NCBI GenBank assembly: GCA_016793325.1
Contig: JAEUKI010000052.1
Location: forward strand, 1 to 64,000
Source: Myxococcales bacterium
GTDB taxonomy: Bacteria > Myxococcota_A > Polyangia > Polyangiales > Ga0077539
DNA length: 64,000 nt
Direction: 5' to 3'
Made by a program: the position numbers and the translations under genes. Within the stretch, counting starts at the first letter, position 1. Each line of letters begins with the position of its first letter. The notes beneath the pieces are model-generated. The model had not been told where the DNA came from. It ran no database searches and was given only the letters and a program-made list of their open reading frames with translations. Below are positions 34,745 to 43,753 of the stretch, piece after piece.

Positions 34745-35578
34745 GTGATCGCAGTGCGTGTCTGCGCCGCGCGAATCCCACGCTCGTTCGCGGCGCGAGT
34801 CGCGTTCGCGTGTGCGCTCGCGGGGTGCGATCTTCCGCCTGCGGCGGGCGGTGTTGGCGCTCCGCGCATCACGACGAGCTCGATCGAGCCCGGCGCGCGT
34901 GGGTTCGCGGAGCACTCCTCGCGCGCGCCGCTGTGGATCGAGTTCGATCGGTTGCTGCTCCCGCGTTCGGTCAGCCGCGCGACGGTGCAAGTGCTGACGG
35001 GCGAGGTGGGGCTCACGCCGCGGGTTCGTTACGACCCGACGAGGCGGCGCGTGACGATCGAGCTCGTTTCGTCGGAGCTGCGCTTCGACGTCGAGTACGA
35101 GGTGCGCGTTCGCCAGGGCCTGACGTCGTGGGACGGCGTCGCGTCCTCGGAGGCTCGCGCGTATCGCGTGCGATTCGTCGATCGACCCGCGGAGGTCGAG
35201 CGTGTTCCGACGCTGCGTCGCGACGTCGCGCCGCTGCTCGTGGCCAACTGCGGCTCGCCTGCGTGTCACGGCGGAGCGCACCCGTCCATGGGGCTCGACC
35301 TCTCGTCCCCGGAGGGAATCGTTCGAAGCGCCGTGGGCGTCGTTTCGGTCGAGTGGCCATCGCCCTCGGGCAGCGTGGACCGCGGCGAGCTCGGGTGGGC
35401 CGGGTTCGTGCGGATTTCTCCGGGCGAACCGTCGGAGAGCTACCTCGTGTACAAGCTGCTCGGCGACGGTCCGGTGCGGGGCGCGCCCATGCCGCGAGGG
35501 GCTCAACCGCTCACGAACAGCGAGATTCGGGTTGTTTCGGCGTGGATCGCGGCGGGGGCTCGGGACGAGCCGCCTTGA
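34745..35578 (+). CDS. Lipoprotein with Ig-like and cytochrome-like domains
   Basis: A 277-residue predicted lipoprotein with lipobox ACALAGC (Cys about 28). Residues about 40-150 look like a bacterial Ig-like (SbsA/Big_5) domain: APLWIEFDRLLLPRSVSRAT, RFDVEYEVRVRQGLTSWDG. The C-terminal 130 residues match the planctomycete-type cytochrome domain seen at 6026-6568: LRRDVAPLLVANCG, a CGSPACH (CX4CH) motif, MGLDLSSPEGI, and GAPMPRGAQPLTNSEIRVVS ending in AAGARD. The haem motif is expanded by two residues, so haem binding is uncertain. The GTG start at 34745 follows a weak AAAGGGA site. It is followed 33 bp later by the DsbA-like gene. Confidence 0.72.
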   Translation: MIAVRVCAARIPRSFAARVAFACALAGCDLPPAAGGVGAPRITTSSIEPGARGFAEHSSRAPLWIEFDRLLLPRSVSRATVQVLTGEVGLTPRVRYDPTRRRVTIELVSSELRFDVEYEVRVRQGLTSWDGVASSEARAYRVRFVDRPAEVERVPTLRRDVAPLLVANCGSPACHGGAHPSMGLDLSSPEGIVRSAVGVVSVEWPSPSGSVDRGELGWAGFVRISPGEPSESYLVYKLLGDGPVRGAPMPRGAQPLTNSEIRVVSAWIAAGARDEPP

Positions 35579-35611
35579 CATGTTCGCGACCTGCACGCTA
35601 ACCGCTCGCAC

Positions 35612-36637
35612 ATGAAGCGCGCGCGTGCGTCGTTCGTCGCGACCCTTTCGGCCGTTGCATTGCTCGGAGCCACGGGCCTCGGGGCGAGCTGCAATCGCAA
35701 CAACACAACCCCTCCCAACGTGCAGCAAGACCCCGCGCGGAACAACACGCAAAACGGGACGAGCGCGCGGCCGCAAAACGGCGAGCAGAACCCGCAGAAC
35801 ACGGCGAACGCCGATCGCGTGACCGAGGTCGCGGGGTTCGACACCGCCTCGCTGTCGACCGCCGAGCGCGACCTGTTGTGGAACGTCGCGAACGACGTTC
35901 TTTCGCCCTGCGGCGACCCTCACTCGCTCGCCGTGTGCGCGCGCGATCGCTTGTGCTCGACGTGCCGCCCGGCGCTTCGATTTCTCTCGCGCCGCGTGCA
36001 GGACGGCTTCGACGCCGAGCGCCTCGGCGAGCTCGTCCGCGCGCGGTTCGCGCGAGACGTCGTGCAGCGCATCAACATCGACGGCGCTCCGGTGCGCGGC
36101 AACGCGGCGGCGGGCGTGACGCTCGTCGAGTTCAGCGACTACGAGTGCCCGCACTGCGCCGGGGTCGCGCCGGTGCTTCGCGACATCGAGCGAGAGTTCG
36201 GCGAGCGGCTGAAGGTCGTTCACATGCACTTTCCGCTGTCGGGTCACATCCACGCGATGCCCGCGTCGCGCGCGGCGGTGGCCGCGGGTCGCCAGGGAAA
36301 ATTCTGGGAGTATCACGATCTGCTCTTCGCCAATCAGAGCGCGCTCGAGACCGCGAACCTCGAGCAGTACGCGCAGCGGTTGAACCTCGACCTCGCGCGC
36401 TTTCGCGCGGACAGCGCGGGCCCCGAGAGCGAGGGGCGCGTCGGCTCGGATCGTCGCGAGGGTGAGCGCTTGCAGATCGACGGGACGCCCGCGATCTTCA
36501 TCAACGGCCGTCGCTGGCCGTCGGCGCTGCAGCTCGATCGCGCGCAGATTCGCGAGTGGATCAACGACGAGCTCGAGCTCGTAGGGCAGGGAGGCTCGCC
36601 TGCGGGGGCCGCTCCCGCCGCGGCGCCTGCGCACTGA
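35612..36637 (+). CDS. DsbA-like thioredoxin-fold lipoprotein
   Basis: A 341-residue oxidoreductase anchored by a lipobox (GLGASC, Cys27). An Asn/Gln-rich linker leads to a region with four Cys (LSPCGDPHSLAVCARDRLCS) and then a DsbA/thioredoxin_4 domain (about 155-330): VTLVEFSDYECPHCAGVAPV with active site Cys179-Pro-His-Cys182, and cis-Pro in DGTPAIFINGRRW. The CPHC motif is that of strong periplasmic oxidants (DsbA). The additional Cys cluster near 100-125 may be a second redox or metal site. It may serve the neighbouring Cys-rich or cytochrome lipoproteins. Confidence 0.88.
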   Translation: MKRARASFVATLSAVALLGATGLGASCNRNNTTPPNVQQDPARNNTQNGTSARPQNGEQNPQNTANADRVTEVAGFDTASLSTAERDLLWNVANDVLSPCGDPHSLAVCARDRLCSTCRPALRFLSRRVQDGFDAERLGELVRARFARDVVQRINIDGAPVRGNAAAGVTLVEFSDYECPHCAGVAPVLRDIEREFGERLKVVHMHFPLSGHIHAMPASRAAVAAGRQGKFWEYHDLLFANQSALETANLEQYAQRLNLDLARFRADSAGPESEGRVGSDRREGERLQIDGTPAIFINGRRWPSALQLDRAQIREWINDELELVGQGGSPAGAAPAAAPAH

Positions 36638-36673
36638 CTCGATTGTGTGTGCGTCGTTGGGGGACCCGCCGCG

Positions 36674-39004
36674 CTACGAGCGGCGCTTGTCGTCCTGAAA
36701 GCCGACGCGCTTGGACTGATCGAGCAAGAACTTCGCGAGCTGCTCGGCGATGTACGACGCGGCGCCCTCTTCGTCCTCGCCGAACGGGTGCTCTCCGACC
36801 TCGCGGTGCAGCTCGAGCACGCCGAACAGTCGTCGATCGACGGCGACGGGAACGAAGAGCGCAGGCCCGAGCGGCGCTTCTTGCACGAGCGCGTCCGGCT
36901 CCCACCGCGGCAGAACCGCGGGGCTGCTGCGTCGAGCGACGTCGCTGCGCGTCTCGCCCTTGACGATCTTCGAGCGTCGACCCTTCGCGGCGGGGGCGCG
37001 CTCGCACCAATCGACGAGGAGCTCGTCGCGATCGATGTCGTAGAGCGAGACGGCGACGAACGGCGTTTGGAGCAGGTCCTTGGCGACTTGCGCGGCGAAG
37101 TCCGTTCCCTGATTGGCGTCGCTCAAGAAGGCCATGTCGCTGAGCGCGTCGAACGCTTCGCTGAGGAGCTCGTCGCCGCGAACGCGCGAGGGCTTGCGCG
37201 CTGGCGGCGGCGTCGGTCGGGCCGCTGGCGGCGCAGGCGTCGACGGAGGAGCGCTCCACGCTTGCGGCTGCGTGTACGTCGGCGGTGGCGGCGCGGGCGT
37301 CGACGGAGGAGCCATCGGTGGCTGCGAAGGCGCGACGAACGCGGGCTGCGGCGGTTGCGGCGCCGAGAGCGCAGGGCTCACTTCGATCGACGGGACGGGC
37401 GCGGCGCTCTGCACGAGCGGGATCGCCGACGCCGCAGGCGCGACGAGCGGGACCGGGGCCACTGGCTGCGACAAGAGCGCGGGGGACGCGGGCTCCGACG
37501 CGGGCGTCGCCGTCGCGGACTGCGCGAGGAGCTGCGTGTCGATCGACGTGACCGTGGCGGCCGCGAGCGAAGCGGCAGGCTCGACCGCGGGCGTCGCCTG
37601 CGTAGCGACAACGGGCGCAGCGACAACGGGCGCGGCGACAACGGGCGCGGCGACAACGGGCGGCGCTGCAACGACCGGCGGCGCTGCGACGACGGGTTGG
37701 GCTTCGACGGGCGGAGGCTGTGGCGGAGCAGCGGGCTGCGCTTCGACCGCTGGGGGTTGCGGCGCCGCGGGTTGCTGCGCGGCTTGCGCGAGCGCGGCGG
37801 CCACGGCCGCGGGCATCTCGTTGAACGAGACGGTGTGCTTCGGAGGCGGCGCGATCGACACCGACGCGGGCGGCTCTTGCGCTGGCGGAGGCGGAGCGAT
37901 CGCGGGTGACATCGTCGCTGGCATCGAGGCCTGCGACGGCGAGCGAGGAGGAGCTCCGAGCGGGAGGACTTCGATCGCCGCGCCCGGCGTGGGCTGCGCG
38001 ATCATGGGCGGCGGCGCAAACGAGTTGGGCGGGATCGATTGACCCATCGCCGGGATGCTCGTCGCGCTCGGGCGCGAGACGGTGATCTCGGGCTCGTCGC
38101 CGCGCCAGTCCTTCCACCCGAGGACGACGATCGGAGGGCGCTCGGGGCGTGACTTGAAAACGTGATCAAAAACGGCGATCGAGACGAACTTGCCCGCGGG
38201 CAGCGGAGCGAGCGCGACGCGGAGCTGCTGGAGAACGACGCGCGCGATTTGGGTGCACTCGTCGGGGCTCGTTCCGGGTGGGACGGCGAGGAGACGCTCG
38301 CGGTAGGTGAGCCCGTTCGACGCGGCGGCCTCGCGATCGCGAGAGAAGAAGAGCGTCCCGGGCGCAGGCACGACGAGCTCGGTCTGCGGCGGCGCGACGG
38401 GCGCTGCCGGGGTGAGCGACGCGGGCGCGGGCTGCGCGGTGCTCGGCGCGACCGGCGCCTGCGCTTGCATCGACGCGCTCGACGGGCTCGATGGCGGCGC
38501 CACCGCGCTCGGCGGCGGAACCGATCCAACAGGCTTCGCGCCCGGCGGCAGCGGAACAACCGCCTGCATCGATCCAACCGAAGGCCGTCCCCCCGGACCC
38601 GGCGGAGGGACAACGCTTCCCCTCGGCGGAGGAACGGTCGTCTGCGGCGCAGGGACGGTCGATTGTGTGGCGACGGGCGCGACGCTCGCGGGCGCTGCCG
38701 GGCTCGTCGCGACCGGCGCTGCAGGCGCCGCTGTGTTCGGCGCGGGCGGCGCCGCGGTCGCTTGCACGGGCGCAGGCGACGGCGTTGCTCCGACCGTCGC
38801 GCTTGCGGGCTTGAGGGTGAATCGCTCGTTCGTCACGAGGTCGTGGACGCGGACAGAGTTGTCCTCGTCGAAGTCGACGCGAAACTTCGTAAGCGGCTTG
38901 CCCGCGCGGGCCTCGCTCAGCGCGTTCTTCCACGACTCGGCGTCGACGGTGACTGTCGGTCCAGTCCCGCCCGACGCTGCAGGGAGTTCGACGGCCCAAC
39001 GCAT
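36674..39004 (-). CDS. GAF-domain protein with long Pro/Ala-rich linkers
   Basis: A 776-residue soluble protein. The N-terminal 65 residues form a compact domain (MRWAVELPAASGGTGP; KFRVDFDEDNSVRVHDLVTN). Then come a Pro/Ala-rich linker (about 65-210), a second globular region near 215-310 (LTYRERLLAVPPGTSPDECT, FVSIAVFDHVFKS), and a linker of about 290 residues including a VVAAP tandem repeat. The C-terminal GAF-like domain (about 610-765) reads FVAVSLYDIDRDELLVDWCE and RLFGVLELHREVGEHPFGED. GAF domains bind cyclic nucleotides or small ligands, or sense redox state. ATG 39004 is the family-like start; upstream in-frame sequence is low-complexity and Arg-rich. Divergent from the OmpR-like gene. 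Confidence 0.82.
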   Translation of the reverse strand: MRWAVELPAASGGTGPTVTVDAESWKNALSEARAGKPLTKFRVDFDEDNSVRVHDLVTNERFTLKPASATVGATPSPAPVQATAAPPAPNTAAPAAPVATSPAAPASVAPVATQSTVPAPQTTVPPPRGSVVPPPGPGGRPSVGSMQAVVPLPPGAKPVGSVPPPSAVAPPSSPSSASMQAQAPVAPSTAQPAPASLTPAAPVAPPQTELVVPAPGTLFFSRDREAAASNGLTYRERLLAVPPGTSPDECTQIARVVLQQLRVALAPLPAGKFVSIAVFDHVFKSRPERPPIVVLGWKDWRGDEPEITVSRPSATSIPAMGQSIPPNSFAPPPMIAQPTPGAAIEVLPLGAPPRSPSQASMPATMSPAIAPPPPAQEPPASVSIAPPPKHTVSFNEMPAAVAAALAQAAQQPAAPQPPAVEAQPAAPPQPPPVEAQPVVAAPPVVAAPPVVAAPVVAAPVVAAPVVATQATPAVEPAASLAAATVTSIDTQLLAQSATATPASEPASPALLSQPVAPVPLVAPAASAIPLVQSAAPVPSIEVSPALSAPQPPQPAFVAPSQPPMAPPSTPAPPPPTYTQPQAWSAPPSTPAPPAARPTPPPARKPSRVRGDELLSEAFDALSDMAFLSDANQGTDFAAQVAKDLLQTPFVAVSLYDIDRDELLVDWCERAPAAKGRRSKIVKGETRSDVARRSSPAVLPRWEPDALVQEAPLGPALFVPVAVDRRLFGVLELHREVGEHPFGEDEEGAASYIAEQLAKFLLDQSKRVGFQDDKRRS
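37598..37690 (-). repeat. Tandem VVAAP-coding repeat in the GAF protein
   Basis: Degenerate 15-18-base units (on the plus strand, runs such as GGCGCGGCGACAACGGGC) encode about six consecutive VVAAP/VVAAPP units within the Pro/Ala-rich linker. The repeat is in frame. Confidence 0.75.
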
Positions 39005-39120
39005 CGTATTTTCTGCGGGTATCACTGCGGTCGCATTTGGGTCAAGCGAGCGTTGGTGCGCCGCGTAAACGTCGAGGAGATTCCCCACGAGACGGTGGTA
39101 GTGTCGCGCACTCTCAGCCC

Positions 39121-39768
39121 ATGCGCGTGACCGTGGTGTCGGCACTCGGCGAAGCGGTCGCGGCCGCGGCGCTTTCGGATCTCGGCTGCGCCGTACGAGA
39201 GCGCCTCGCCGTGTCAGCACCCAACGAGATGGTGGACGGTGTAGACGCTGTTTTTGTCGAAGCGGGCGGCGACGGCGAGCTCGGGGCGTTCGTCGTTCGT
39301 CGTGTCCGAGCGGTGGCTGCGAAGATTCCGCTGTTGCTCGGCATCGAGCGATCACAGCTGAGCCGCGTCGATCCTGCGTGGGGCCACGATGATTTCGTGG
39401 TCGTTCCTTACGACCCGCACGAGCTCGTGGCGCGCTTGCGCGCAGCGGAGTGGCGCGCGAGCGAATTTTCGCAGCCCGAGCGGGTGAAGGTCGGCGCGCT
39501 CGTGCTCGACGTCGCCGCGCACGAGGCCCGCGTCGGACCGACGGTGCTCGCGCTCGCGAACAAAGAGTTCGAGCTCTTGCTGTTTCTCGCGCGCGGTCGC
39601 GGTCGCGTCCTCCGTCGCGCAGAGATCCTCGCCGCGGTGTGGAGCGTTCGCGGCGAGTCCCACGGCCGATCGCTCGACGTGCACATCCGTCGGCTGCGAG
39701 AGAAGCTCGGCGCCGCCGCGCACATCGAGACGGTCCGCGCGGTCGGCTATCGACTCGACCCGACGTAG
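39121..39768 (+). CDS. OmpR-type regulator with degenerate receiver
   Basis: A 215-residue DNA-binding protein. The C-terminal winged helix (about 120-215) is a clear OmpR/PhoB effector: LALANKEFELLLFLARGRGR, LRRAEILAAVW, RSLDVHIRRLREKLG and ETVRAVGYRLDP. The N-terminal domain keeps the receiver fold but not its chemistry: the acidic pair is replaced (MRVTVVSALGEA), the phospho-acceptor position is Glu47 (DAVFVEAG), and the conserved Lys is Val (FVVVPYDPHEL). A Glu can mimic phospho-Asp, so the protein may be constitutively active or controlled otherwise. ATG 39121 fits the fold. No histidine kinase is adjacent. pdxA follows 70 bp downstream. Confidence 0.88.
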   Translation: MRVTVVSALGEAVAAAALSDLGCAVRERLAVSAPNEMVDGVDAVFVEAGGDGELGAFVVRRVRAVAAKIPLLLGIERSQLSRVDPAWGHDDFVVVPYDPHELVARLRAAEWRASEFSQPERVKVGALVLDVAAHEARVGPTVLALANKEFELLLFLARGRGRVLRRAEILAAVWSVRGESHGRSLDVHIRRLREKLGAAAHIETVRAVGYRLDPT

Positions 39769-39838
39769 CGCGCGCGCTCGATTCGCGGATTGCGCATAGC
39801 CAACGAGAGCCTGAGCCGCTGTAGAGTCCGCGATCGCA

Positions 39839-40831
39839 ATGAGCACCCTCGCTGTGAGCGTCGGCTGTCCGTCGGGCATCGGTCCTGAGGTCTCGGTCGT
39901 CGCGGTCGAAGCGCTCGCTTCTGCGCGGCCCGACGATCAGTTTGTCCTCGTCGGAGACAACGCTGCGATCGAAGCTGCGTCCGCGGTGCGCCGCGTCGAT
40001 CTACGGTTGTTTCGCAACGTCCGCGTCGAGCCGACGAGCGATCTGCCCGAGGTCCAACGGCGCCCAGGAAAGCCCAACGTCGAAGCGGGTCGCTCGCAGC
40101 TCGCCGCGATCGATCGAGCCCTCGCGCTCGTGCTCGCTCGCACGGCCGACGCGCTCGTGACAGGGCCCGTGGCGAAGTCCGTCATCGCCGCGACAGGCGT
40201 CCCGTTCACGGGCCACACTGAATATCTCGCACACAAAACCAACACGAACACCGCCGTCATGTGCTTCGTCGGACCCTCGCTGCGAACGTCGCTCGTCACG
40301 ACGCACCTCGCGCTGCGCGCGGTGCCGGGCGCGATCACGCGGGACGCCGTGGTCAAATCGATCGTGCTGACGGCGCGCTCGCTCTGGCGGGACTTCTCTG
40401 TCGACAGCCCTCGCATCGGCGTGTGCGGGCTCAATCCGCACGCGGGTGAAGACGGGATGCTCGGCGACGAAGACCTCCGCGTGATCGCTCCGGCGGTCGA
40501 GGACGCGCGTGAGATCCTGCAGGGAATCGCCTCGGTCGCGGGCCCGATCCCCGCGGAGTCTGCGTATCGATACGGGCGCGGCTTCGACCGCTACGACGCG
40601 ATCGTCGCGATGTACCACGACCAAGCCACGATCGCGTCGAAGCTCGTGGACTTCGGCGACGCGGTGAACGTCACGCTCGGCCTCCCGATCATTCGCACGT
40701 CGGTCGACCACGGAACGGGCTACGATATCGCGTACACCGGCAGCGCGGACGCGCGCGGGATGCTCGCGGCGATGCGCATGGCGTTGTCGATGGCCGCCGC
40801 CCGCACGAGCCGAGGTGAGAGGGCACGTTGA
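39839..40831 (+). CDS. pdxA: 4-hydroxythreonine-4-phosphate dehydrogenase
   Basis: NAD(P)-dependent cytoplasmic enzyme of the DXP-dependent vitamin B6 pathway. The 330-residue length is normal. Landmarks are VGCPSGIGPEVSVVA at the N-terminus, VTGPVAKSVI, FTGHTEYLA, the metal-binding NPHAGEDGMLG, AMYHDQATIASKL and RTSVDHGTGYDIAYTG. All three metal-ligand His regions are present. The stop codon shares a base with the uvrA ATG (TGATG), so the two are translationally coupled, a link without an obvious metabolic logic. Confidence 0.96.
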   Translation: MSTLAVSVGCPSGIGPEVSVVAVEALASARPDDQFVLVGDNAAIEAASAVRRVDLRLFRNVRVEPTSDLPEVQRRPGKPNVEAGRSQLAAIDRALALVLARTADALVTGPVAKSVIAATGVPFTGHTEYLAHKTNTNTAVMCFVGPSLRTSLVTTHLALRAVPGAITRDAVVKSIVLTARSLWRDFSVDSPRIGVCGLNPHAGEDGMLGDEDLRVIAPAVEDAREILQGIASVAGPIPAESAYRYGRGFDRYDAIVAMYHDQATIASKLVDFGDAVNVTLGLPIIRTSVDHGTGYDIAYTGSADARGMLAAMRMALSMAAARTSRGERAR

Positions 40832-43695
40832 TGGATCGCATCGTCGTTCGCGGCGCGCGCACGCACAATCTTCGAAACGTCGACGTGGATGTTCCACGGG
40901 ATCAGCTCGTGGTCGTGACGGGGCCGTCTGGGTCGGGCAAGAGCTCGCTCGCGTTCAACACGATTTACGCGGAGGGACGCAGGCGATACGTCGAGTCGCT
41001 GTCGGTCTACGCGCGCCAGCAGCTCGGCTCGCTCGGCCGCCCCGAGGTCGAGCTCATCGACGGACTCTCACCAGCGATCGCGATCGAGCAGCGCGCGCTC
41101 GGCCGCAACCCGCGCTCGACCGTCGGAACGATCACCGAGCTCGACGACTACCTGCGGTTGCTCCTCGCACGCGCGGGCTCGGCGCACTGTCCCAACTGCG
41201 GACGACCGGTGCGCGCGCACACCGTCACGCAGATCGTCGACGCGGTGATGGCGCTCGGCGAGGGCGCGCGCGCGTCGATCCTCGCGCCGGTCGTGCGCGC
41301 AGAAAAGGGCACCCACGACCGGCTGTTTGCCGCGTGGAAGCGCGAGGGGTTCGTCCGCGTTCGGGTGGACGGCGCGATGATGGAGCTCGGCGACGTCGAG
41401 GCGCTCGACGCGAAGCTCCCGCACACGGTCGAGCTCGTGATCGACCGCGTCGCGGTCAAAGAGGGCGCGAGGGCTCGCGTGCTCGACGCGATCGAGATCG
41501 CGCTCAAGCAAGCGCAGGGGCTCGTTCGCATCGTGCCGGTGGACGGCGCCGAGCAGCTCTTGTCCGAGCGATTTGCCTGTGCGGACTGCGGGATCACGCT
41601 GCCCGAGATCGAGCCGCAGCTCTTCTCGTTCAACTCGCCGAAGGGCGCGTGTCCGACGTGCAACGGCCTCGGCGTGCGCACGGTGGCGGATCGATCGAAG
41701 CTCGTCCCCGATGGGAGCAAGTCGCTCCGTCAGGGCGCGATCGTGTCCTTCAAGAAATCGCTCCCGCGCGAGGTCGAGCAGTGGGCGCGCTCGCTCGGGG
41801 TCGATCTCGATCTACCCTTCGATTCGCTGCCCGAACGCGCGAAGGACGAGCTCTTCTACGGCGACGGCGACACGTACGTGGGCGTCCTGGCGCTCTTGGA
41901 TCGCGCTGCGCGTGCGCGCTCTCGACAGCGCGACGACGAAGAAGACGACGAGGACGGCGAGGGATACGTCGAGCGGTTTCGACACGAAGCCCCGTGCGAC
42001 GCGTGTCGCGGAAAGCGACTCCGACCCGAGGCGCTCTGCGTTCGCGTCGGCGGGCTCGACATTCACGAGCTGATGCAGCGCCCCGTGCGGCAGCTCGCGC
42101 GAGATTTTGTGGAAATCGAGCGGCAGTTCGACAAGCGATCGCGCGCCGTGGTCGACCGGCTGCTCGTCGAGATTCGCGCGCGGCTGTCGTTTCTCGACTC
42201 CGTGGGCCTCCCGTACCTCACGCTCTCGCGGACGGCGTCGACGCTGTCGAGCGGCGAGGGGCAGCGCGTTCGGCTCGCGACGCAAATTGGCTCGGCGCTC
42301 GTCGGCGTTCTGTACGTGCTCGACGAGCCGTCGGTGGGGTTGCACCCGCGCGACAGCGGGCGGCTTCTCGAGACGCTCCGCGCGCTCGTTCGCAGGGGAA
42401 ACAGCGTTCTCGTCGTCGAGCACGACCTCGACATCGTCCGCGCGGCCGATCACGTCGTCGACATGGGACCCGGCGCTGGCGCGCGCGGCGGCCTCGTCGT
42501 CGCGCAGGGAACGCCGGACGACATCGCGCGCTCGACCACGAGCATCACCGGTCCGTACCTCTCGGGGGCGCGATCGATCCCGTTGCCGAAGCGACGACGC
42601 GCGGCGCAAGCGCAGGTGGTCGTCCGCGAAGCGACGCTCCACAACCTCAAGAAGGTCACGGCGAGCGTTCCTGTTGGGTGCTTGGTTGCGGTCACGGGCG
42701 TCTCGGGCTCGGGCAAGTCGTCGCTCGTCCTCGGGACGCTCTTGCCCGCGGCGAGAGCGTTCGTCGCGCGAGACACGACCCGCGAGGTCGCCGCGAAATC
42801 CGTGGACGGACTCGCGGCGTTCGATCGCGTCGTCGCCGTGGACGCTGCGCCTATTGGCCGCACGCCGAGGAGCTCGCCAGCGACGTACACGGGCGTGTTC
42901 GCGCAGCTGCGAGAGCTGTTCGCGGGCGTTCCCGAGTCGAGGGCGCGAGGGTTCAAGCCGGGGCGCTTCAGCTTCAACGTGAAGGGCGGTCGCTGCGAGG
43001 CGTGTCAGGGCGAGGGCGTGCTGCGCGTCGAGATGCATTTTTTGCCCGACGTGATGATCCCCTGCGAAGTGTGCGGCGGAACGCGCTACGAACGCGAGAC
43101 GCTCTCCGTGAAGTACCGCGGGTTCTCGATCGCCGACGTGCTCTCGATGAGCGTCGACGAGGCGTACCCGCACTTCGAAGCGGTCCCCAAGGTGCGCGAC
43201 GCGCTCGCGGCGCTGCGCGACGTCGGCCTCGGGTACGTGAAGCTCGGGCAGCCAGCGACGACGCTCTCGGGCGGCGAAGCGCAGCGCGTGAAGCTCGCCA
43301 AGGAGCTCTCGCGCAAGGCCACCGGCCGAACGCTGTACGTGCTCGACGAGCCCACCGCGGGCCTCCATTTGCGGGACATCGAAGTGCTCGTCGAGCTGCT
43401 CGGCCGGCTCGTCGACCAGGGAAACACGGTCGTTGTCATCGAGCACAACATGGACGTCGTGAAGACCGCGGATTGGGTCATCGACGTGGGGCCCGAAGGC
43501 GGCGAAAACGGTGGCGCGATCGTGTGCGCTGGAACGCCCGAGACCGTCGCGGCGCACCCGACGTCGCTCACCGCGCCAGCGCTCGCAGCGGCGCTTTTTC
43601 GCGCGGACAGCAAGCAGTCCGACAGCGGCGAGGGGCGTGTTCGAAAGACCTCGAGCCGGCCGGATGTCTCGCGTCCGCGCGGCGGCCGACGGTGA
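40831..43695 (+). CDS. uvrA: Excinuclease ABC subunit A
   Basis: Nucleotide excision repair damage sensor, a tandem ABC ATPase acting with UvrB and UvrC. The 954-residue protein has Walker A GPSGSGKSS (31-39), the first zinc-module region CADCG...CPTCNGLG, the second CDACRGKR, the second Walker A GVSGSGKSS and the essential C-terminal zinc finger CEACQGEG...CEVCGGTRYE. Both Walker B sites read VLDEP. The first ABC signature is LSSGE (472-476) rather than the usual LSGGE; the second is canonical LSGGE. An acidic insertion (DDEEDDEDGEGY) lies near residue 370. ATG 40831 overlaps the pdxA stop. A 22-residue Arg/Ser-rich tail is extra. Confidence 0.96.
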   Translation: MDRIVVRGARTHNLRNVDVDVPRDQLVVVTGPSGSGKSSLAFNTIYAEGRRRYVESLSVYARQQLGSLGRPEVELIDGLSPAIAIEQRALGRNPRSTVGTITELDDYLRLLLARAGSAHCPNCGRPVRAHTVTQIVDAVMALGEGARASILAPVVRAEKGTHDRLFAAWKREGFVRVRVDGAMMELGDVEALDAKLPHTVELVIDRVAVKEGARARVLDAIEIALKQAQGLVRIVPVDGAEQLLSERFACADCGITLPEIEPQLFSFNSPKGACPTCNGLGVRTVADRSKLVPDGSKSLRQGAIVSFKKSLPREVEQWARSLGVDLDLPFDSLPERAKDELFYGDGDTYVGVLALLDRAARARSRQRDDEEDDEDGEGYVERFRHEAPCDACRGKRLRPEALCVRVGGLDIHELMQRPVRQLARDFVEIERQFDKRSRAVVDRLLVEIRARLSFLDSVGLPYLTLSRTASTLSSGEGQRVRLATQIGSALVGVLYVLDEPSVGLHPRDSGRLLETLRALVRRGNSVLVVEHDLDIVRAADHVVDMGPGAGARGGLVVAQGTPDDIARSTTSITGPYLSGARSIPLPKRRRAAQAQVVVREATLHNLKKVTASVPVGCLVAVTGVSGSGKSSLVLGTLLPAARAFVARDTTREVAAKSVDGLAAFDRVVAVDAAPIGRTPRSSPATYTGVFAQLRELFAGVPESRARGFKPGRFSFNVKGGRCEACQGEGVLRVEMHFLPDVMIPCEVCGGTRYERETLSVKYRGFSIADVLSMSVDEAYPHFEAVPKVRDALAALRDVGLGYVKLGQPATTLSGGEAQRVKLAKELSRKATGRTLYVLDEPTAGLHLRDIEVLVELLGRLVDQGNTVVVIEHNMDVVKTADWVIDVGPEGGENGGAIVCAGTPETVAAHPTSLTAPALAAALFRADSKQSDSGEGRVRKTSSRPDVSRPRGGRR

Positions 43696-43753
43696 ATTTC
43701 TGCGCGAGTTTTCGGCGCTCGTTCCGTGGTAAACCACCGTTGGAATCGAAGCC

